DNA from: Stenotrophomonas maltophilia
GTDB lineage: Bacteria; Pseudomonadota; Gammaproteobacteria; Xanthomonadales; Xanthomonadaceae
Direction: 5' to 3'
Length of the DNA stretch: 64,000 nt
Assembly (NCBI RefSeq): GCF_039555535.1
Contig: NZ_CP154630.1
Location: forward strand, 1,191,001 to 1,255,000
Shown: positions 61,067-64,000 of the stretch, piece by piece
Layout of the letters: every line of letters starts with the position of its first letter
Numbering within the stretch: the first letter of the stretch is position 1
Translations under genes and position numbers: made by a program
The notes under the pieces: model-generated
What the model saw: only the letters and a program-made list of their open reading frames with translations
Told to the model about the DNA's origin: nothing
Database searches by the model: none

Positions 61067-64000
61067 TCACATCGTCACCTTGCGCCGGTTGTCGTCGCTC
61101 ACCCGGTCGATCAGCTTGTTGTACGGGTCGAAGCCTGCTTCGTCCGGCTTTTCATCCACGGTCACCGTAATCTTCGGCTCGGCGCTGGTGATGTGGTGGC
61201 GCTGCAGGTACAGCACTTTCTGGTCGCGTTCCTTGCCGGAAGGGCCGTTGGCGAACACGCCGATCTCGACCCAGTCATCCATCTTCCCGTCGCTTTCCTG
61301 GCCCTTGCCGTCGGCATACTGCTTGGCCGCGTGCAGGTCCACGGTCACGTCGTAGCGGCCGTCATCGCGCTTGCGGGCGCTGGCGGCCATCACCCGGTTG
61401 TCGTAGAAGCTGATCTTCTCGAACAGGTCGGTAACCAGCTGCTGGCGGTCGGCCGGGGTCTCGGCGCGGATGTAGCCCAGCAATTCGCGCGAGGTGGTGT
61501 AGGGCGGTTGCTGGTAACCCTTGTCCTGCAGGAAACGCTTCAATGCCCGGTTAAGCGCCTGCTCGCCGATCTCCTCGCGCAGCCGGTAGAACACCAGCGA
61601 ACCCTTCTGGTAGTGGATGTACTGCTGGTTCTCCACACGTTCCAGCGGCTGTTCCTCGATGGCCTCGCCACCACGCCCGGACAGGTAGCCGTCCAGTTCG
61701 CGCTTGAGGAACTGGCGCATGTGCTGGCGGCCGTACTCCTGCTCCATCACCATCAGTGCCGAATACTGCGACAGCGATTCGGACAGCACCGTCGCGCCCT
61801 GCACGTTGGCACCGATTACCTGGTGCGCCCACCACTGGTGTGCGATCTCGTGCGCGGTCACGTAGAAAACGTAGTCCACCTTGTCCGGGTCACGCAGGTC
61901 GGCGATGAAACCGATGGCCTCGGAGTAGGGGATGGTGTTGGCGAACGACTGCGCGAAGCGCGCATAGCCCGGGAACTCGATGATGCGTACCTGGCGGTGC
62001 TGGTACGGGGTGAAGTTCGCTTCGTAGTAGGCCAGCGACTTCTGCACCGCCTCGATCATCCGGTCCACGTTGTAGCCGTGCGCCGGGTCGAAGTAGACCT
62101 CGATCGGGATGTCCTTGTACTTCGCCTTGCGCACGTCCCAACGCGCCGACAGGTAGGCATAGAAGTTCAGCATCGGCCGGTCCATGGCATAGCTGAAGCA
62201 ACGCCGGCCTTTCACCGTGGTCTCGTGCTGCAGGTAGCCCGGGGCCAGCGCGACCTGGTCAGCCGCGGTGCAGACGGTGGTGCGGAAATCGAGCCAGTCA
62301 GCATCATTGGAAATGTAGGTGTTGGCGCGCGCCGCTTCGTCTTCCAGCTTGGGCATGCGCCGCGGCTCGCCGAGATCACGCTTGCGCCGCTCGTTGCGGT
62401 CGGTGATCTCCGCGCCTTCGTTGTAGCCGAATGACGGCAGCACGCGGCTGTTGAAGAACGTGCCGTTGTCCACAAGGTTGCTCGGCGCCTGGCCGGCGGT
62501 GATGCCATTGGGCTTCTGCACCACCCGGAAATGGACACGGCGGCTTTCGCCCGGTTGCAGGGGCTTGTCCAGCCGGTAGATGCGATACCCCAGGTCCTTG
62601 TCATGGAAGGCCATCGTCTGTCCGCCAAGATCGGCGGCTACCAGCTGTTTGTCATCACCCATCGAGACATGCAGTTCCGGGATCGGCTGCGCGTGCAGGT
62701 TGCGGATCGTCCAGTTCGCATCGATCACCATCGACTGCGATTCGGGGGACAGGTCCACGCGGTTGTCTACCGCCACGATGCGCGGCTGCGGCAGGTTGCG
62801 GTACTTCGACAGCTCGCGCTCGTAGCGGGCCTGCAGGTCCAGCTGTTGATCCGGGGAAAGGAACTCGTTGCGGATGTTGGTGCTCCAGTACAGCCAGCCG
62901 CCCACGCCGACAAAGGCCAGGGCGGCCACTGCGGCGAAGACACCGGTCGGACCCCACAGGCGACGCCGGGCCAGGGCCAGGCGCTGGCGCAGGCCCTGGC
63001 TGACACCACGCACCCAGAACGCGGAGGCCACGCACATCATCGCGAGCAGGAACAACGCCCAATAGCCCTGGAACGCCAGCTGTCCGGTGAGGAAGTGGCC
63101 GTAGCCGTTCATATCCGAATAGGGAGCGATCGGCCAGCTGCCGAAGTTGTAGATGTTCTGCGTGTAGTCGAGCATGCCCAGCACGCCCTGGCCGATCATC
63201 ACCACGATCAGCAGCGCGTAACCGACGAACTTGTTGTTGGTGAGCACCTGCAGCACCAGCGCCAGGCCCCCCATCAGGATGTAGACCACCGAATCCAGCG
63301 CCAGGCTGCGCAGGTAGAGCAGCGGCTCCAGGTGCGTATAGCCCTTGGCCAGCTGCACGCTCATCGCGGCCAGCGCGCCGGCCGCCTGGAAACAGGCGAT
63401 CACCGCCACCAGCGCGACGAACTTGGCCAGCAGCGGTACCCAGTTCGGCACCGGCATGGCGTCGGTCACTTCATTGATGCGCGCGCCGCGTTCCTTCCAG
63501 ACCAGCTCGCCGGCGAAGAACAGCACGATGATGATCAGCAGCCAGCTGAAGGCGCCCTGCAGGCCCATGATCATCTGTGAGGTGACCGGCCAGATCGAGG
63601 TGCCATACAGCGTCTGCCGGAACAGGGCGCTGGGCAGGAAGTTGGCCAGCCCCAGCACCAGCAGCACGATGAACGGGACGCTGCGCAGCACGCCGCCGGT
63701 GTCGAAACGCACCTGGCGCAGGAACTGGTGCCATGCGGTGCTGCCAGTGAACGCCGGTACCACGCGGGGTAGGGCTGCGCGGGCAGGACGAACAGTCACC
63801 GTATCGGCGGCCGCCAGCGTGAGCTTGCGTCCCCAGCGCCGGCGGCCGCTGCCGCTGCGTTCGGTGCGGAACAGCGCGAACGTGGCGGCGAACAGCACCG
63901 CGGCCACGCCCAGCCACAGGGCGCGGTTGGCCAGCAGGTAACCGGCCAGCGCCGGAATGCCGCTGTTGCGTTCGGCGGTGGACCAGTAGCGGATGGTGCG
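61067..64000 (-). CDS. ABC permease / M1 aminopeptidase fusion protein (5' part outside the window)
   Basis: The 978 visible residues run off the right edge; the frame stays open to base 64000, so an apparent start at 63907 is only an internal GTG. The first half is an ABC-type membrane domain with several helices (for example FIVLLVLGLANFLPSALF, SWLLIIIVLFFAGELVWKERG with the cytoplasmic basic loop). The C-terminal half is an M1 peptidase with the zinc site HEIAHQWWAHQ and ESLSQYSALMVMEQEYG downstream. Such fusions pair a permease with a periplasmic aminopeptidase; the partner ATPase should lie beyond the edge. The function is unproven. Confidence 0.88.
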   Translation of the reverse strand, partial: RTIRYWSTAERNSGIPALAGYLLANRALWLGVAAVLFAATFALFRTERSGSGRRRWGRKLTLAAADTVTVRPARAALPRVVPAFTGSTAWHQFLRQVRFDTGGVLRSVPFIVLLVLGLANFLPSALFRQTLYGTSIWPVTSQMIMGLQGAFSWLLIIIVLFFAGELVWKERGARINEVTDAMPVPNWVPLLAKFVALVAVIACFQAAGALAAMSVQLAKGYTHLEPLLYLRSLALDSVVYILMGGLALVLQVLTNNKFVGYALLIVVMIGQGVLGMLDYTQNIYNFGSWPIAPYSDMNGYGHFLTGQLAFQGYWALFLLAMMCVASAFWVRGVSQGLRQRLALARRRLWGPTGVFAAVAALAFVGVGGWLYWSTNIRNEFLSPDQQLDLQARYERELSKYRNLPQPRIVAVDNRVDLSPESQSMVIDANWTIRNLHAQPIPELHVSMGDDKQLVAADLGGQTMAFHDKDLGYRIYRLDKPLQPGESRRVHFRVVQKPNGITAGQAPSNLVDNGTFFNSRVLPSFGYNEGAEITDRNERRKRDLGEPRRMPKLEDEAARANTYISNDADWLDFRTTVCTAADQVALAPGYLQHETTVKGRRCFSYAMDRPMLNFYAYLSARWDVRKAKYKDIPIEVYFDPAHGYNVDRMIEAVQKSLAYYEANFTPYQHRQVRIIEFPGYARFAQSFANTIPYSEAIGFIADLRDPDKVDYVFYVTAHEIAHQWWAHQVIGANVQGATVLSESLSQYSALMVMEQEYGRQHMRQFLKRELDGYLSGRGGEAIEEQPLERVENQQYIHYQKGSLVFYRLREEIGEQALNRALKRFLQDKGYQQPPYTTSRELLGYIRAETPADRQQLVTDLFEKISFYDNRVMAASARKRDDGRYDVTVDLHAAKQYADGKGQESDGKMDDWVEIGVFANGPSGKERDQKVLYLQRHHITSAEPKITVTVDEKPDEAGFDPYNKLIDRVSDDNRRKVTM

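Noticed and set aside
61007..62434. 475-residue plus-strand open frame under the M1 peptidase
   Set aside because: Shadow of the minus-strand ABC/M1 gene; composition is typical of an antisense frame.

Overview
The window is a GC-rich chromosomal segment from a gamma-proteobacterium of the Xanthomonadaceae, most likely the Stenotrophomonas maltophilia complex. Three things point there: dense GTAG-type palindromic repeats (SMAG-like) between genes, a fused aspartokinase/diaminopimelate decarboxylase, and the MurL/MurD2 route for D-glutamate. No rRNA, tRNA, prophage, integron or CRISPR array was seen. Most of the window is core genome; the clearest mobile feature is one REP-associated tyrosine transposase (RAYT) with its palindromes.

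Layout. 1-9.0 kb: two small membrane proteins, purM, a DUF2066 protein, a PerM-family permease, hda, the peptidoglycan-recycling pair amgK-murU, a GlsB/YeaQ-type protein and an M20 peptidase. 9.2-12.4 kb: a ComEA-like helix-hairpin-helix protein, two different L,D-transpeptidase-type proteins and a HutD/Ves protein. 12.5-24.9 kb: a minus-strand iron island with two TonB-dependent receptors (one PiuA-like with PiuC and a Sel1 protein), two small membrane proteins each placed between a Fur-like box and a receptor, and a redox cluster (PepSY membrane protein, DUF2271, DUF4198, ApbE, membrane-anchored flavoreductase). 25.0-32.1 kb: the suf Fe-S operon (Rrf2 regulator, sufB, C, D, S), with the RAYT between sufS and a GNAT/Rieske pair. 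32.3-38.4 kb: a SET-domain methyltransferase, a DJ-1/PfpI protein, small exported proteins, a lysine-tailed HU protein, OsmC and two PhzF paralogues. 38.5-44 kb: lysC-lysA fusion, murL and murD2, all wall-precursor functions. 44-47.2 kb: a hypothetical, a SMI1/KNR4 protein, a dienelactone hydrolase and ispB. 47.4-60.0 kb: a malto-oligosaccharide utilisation locus (GH13 alpha-glucosidase, TonB receptor, GH97, six-hairpin glycosidase, MFS sugar transporter, exported GH13 amylase). 60.1-64 kb: an SseB-family protein, a small membrane protein and part of an ABC permease/M1 aminopeptidase fusion.

How genes work together. The starch/maltose locus looks like a Sus-type system without SusD: an exported amylase and glucosidases produce sugars, a TonB receptor and an MFS carrier import them, and the signal-less GH13 enzyme acts inside. 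Three exact copies of one 15-bp palindrome-centred sequence sit upstream of its four transcription units and mark a shared operator. The iron island combines receptors, a siderophore-linked oxygenase and a likely reductase module. Wall metabolism recurs: AmgK-MurU recycle MurNAc, LysC-LysA makes DAP/lysine, MurD2-MurL put D-Glu into UDP-MurNAc-peptide, and two L,D-transpeptidase-type proteins may act on the finished wall.

The most unusual observations are the RAYT gene whose stop codon lies inside its own flanking REP (with two other genes also ended by REP sequence), the shared 15-mer operator, the nested inverted-repeat elements between hda and murU, the duplicated L,D-transpeptidase, and a SET methyltransferase close to a histone-tail-like HU protein.
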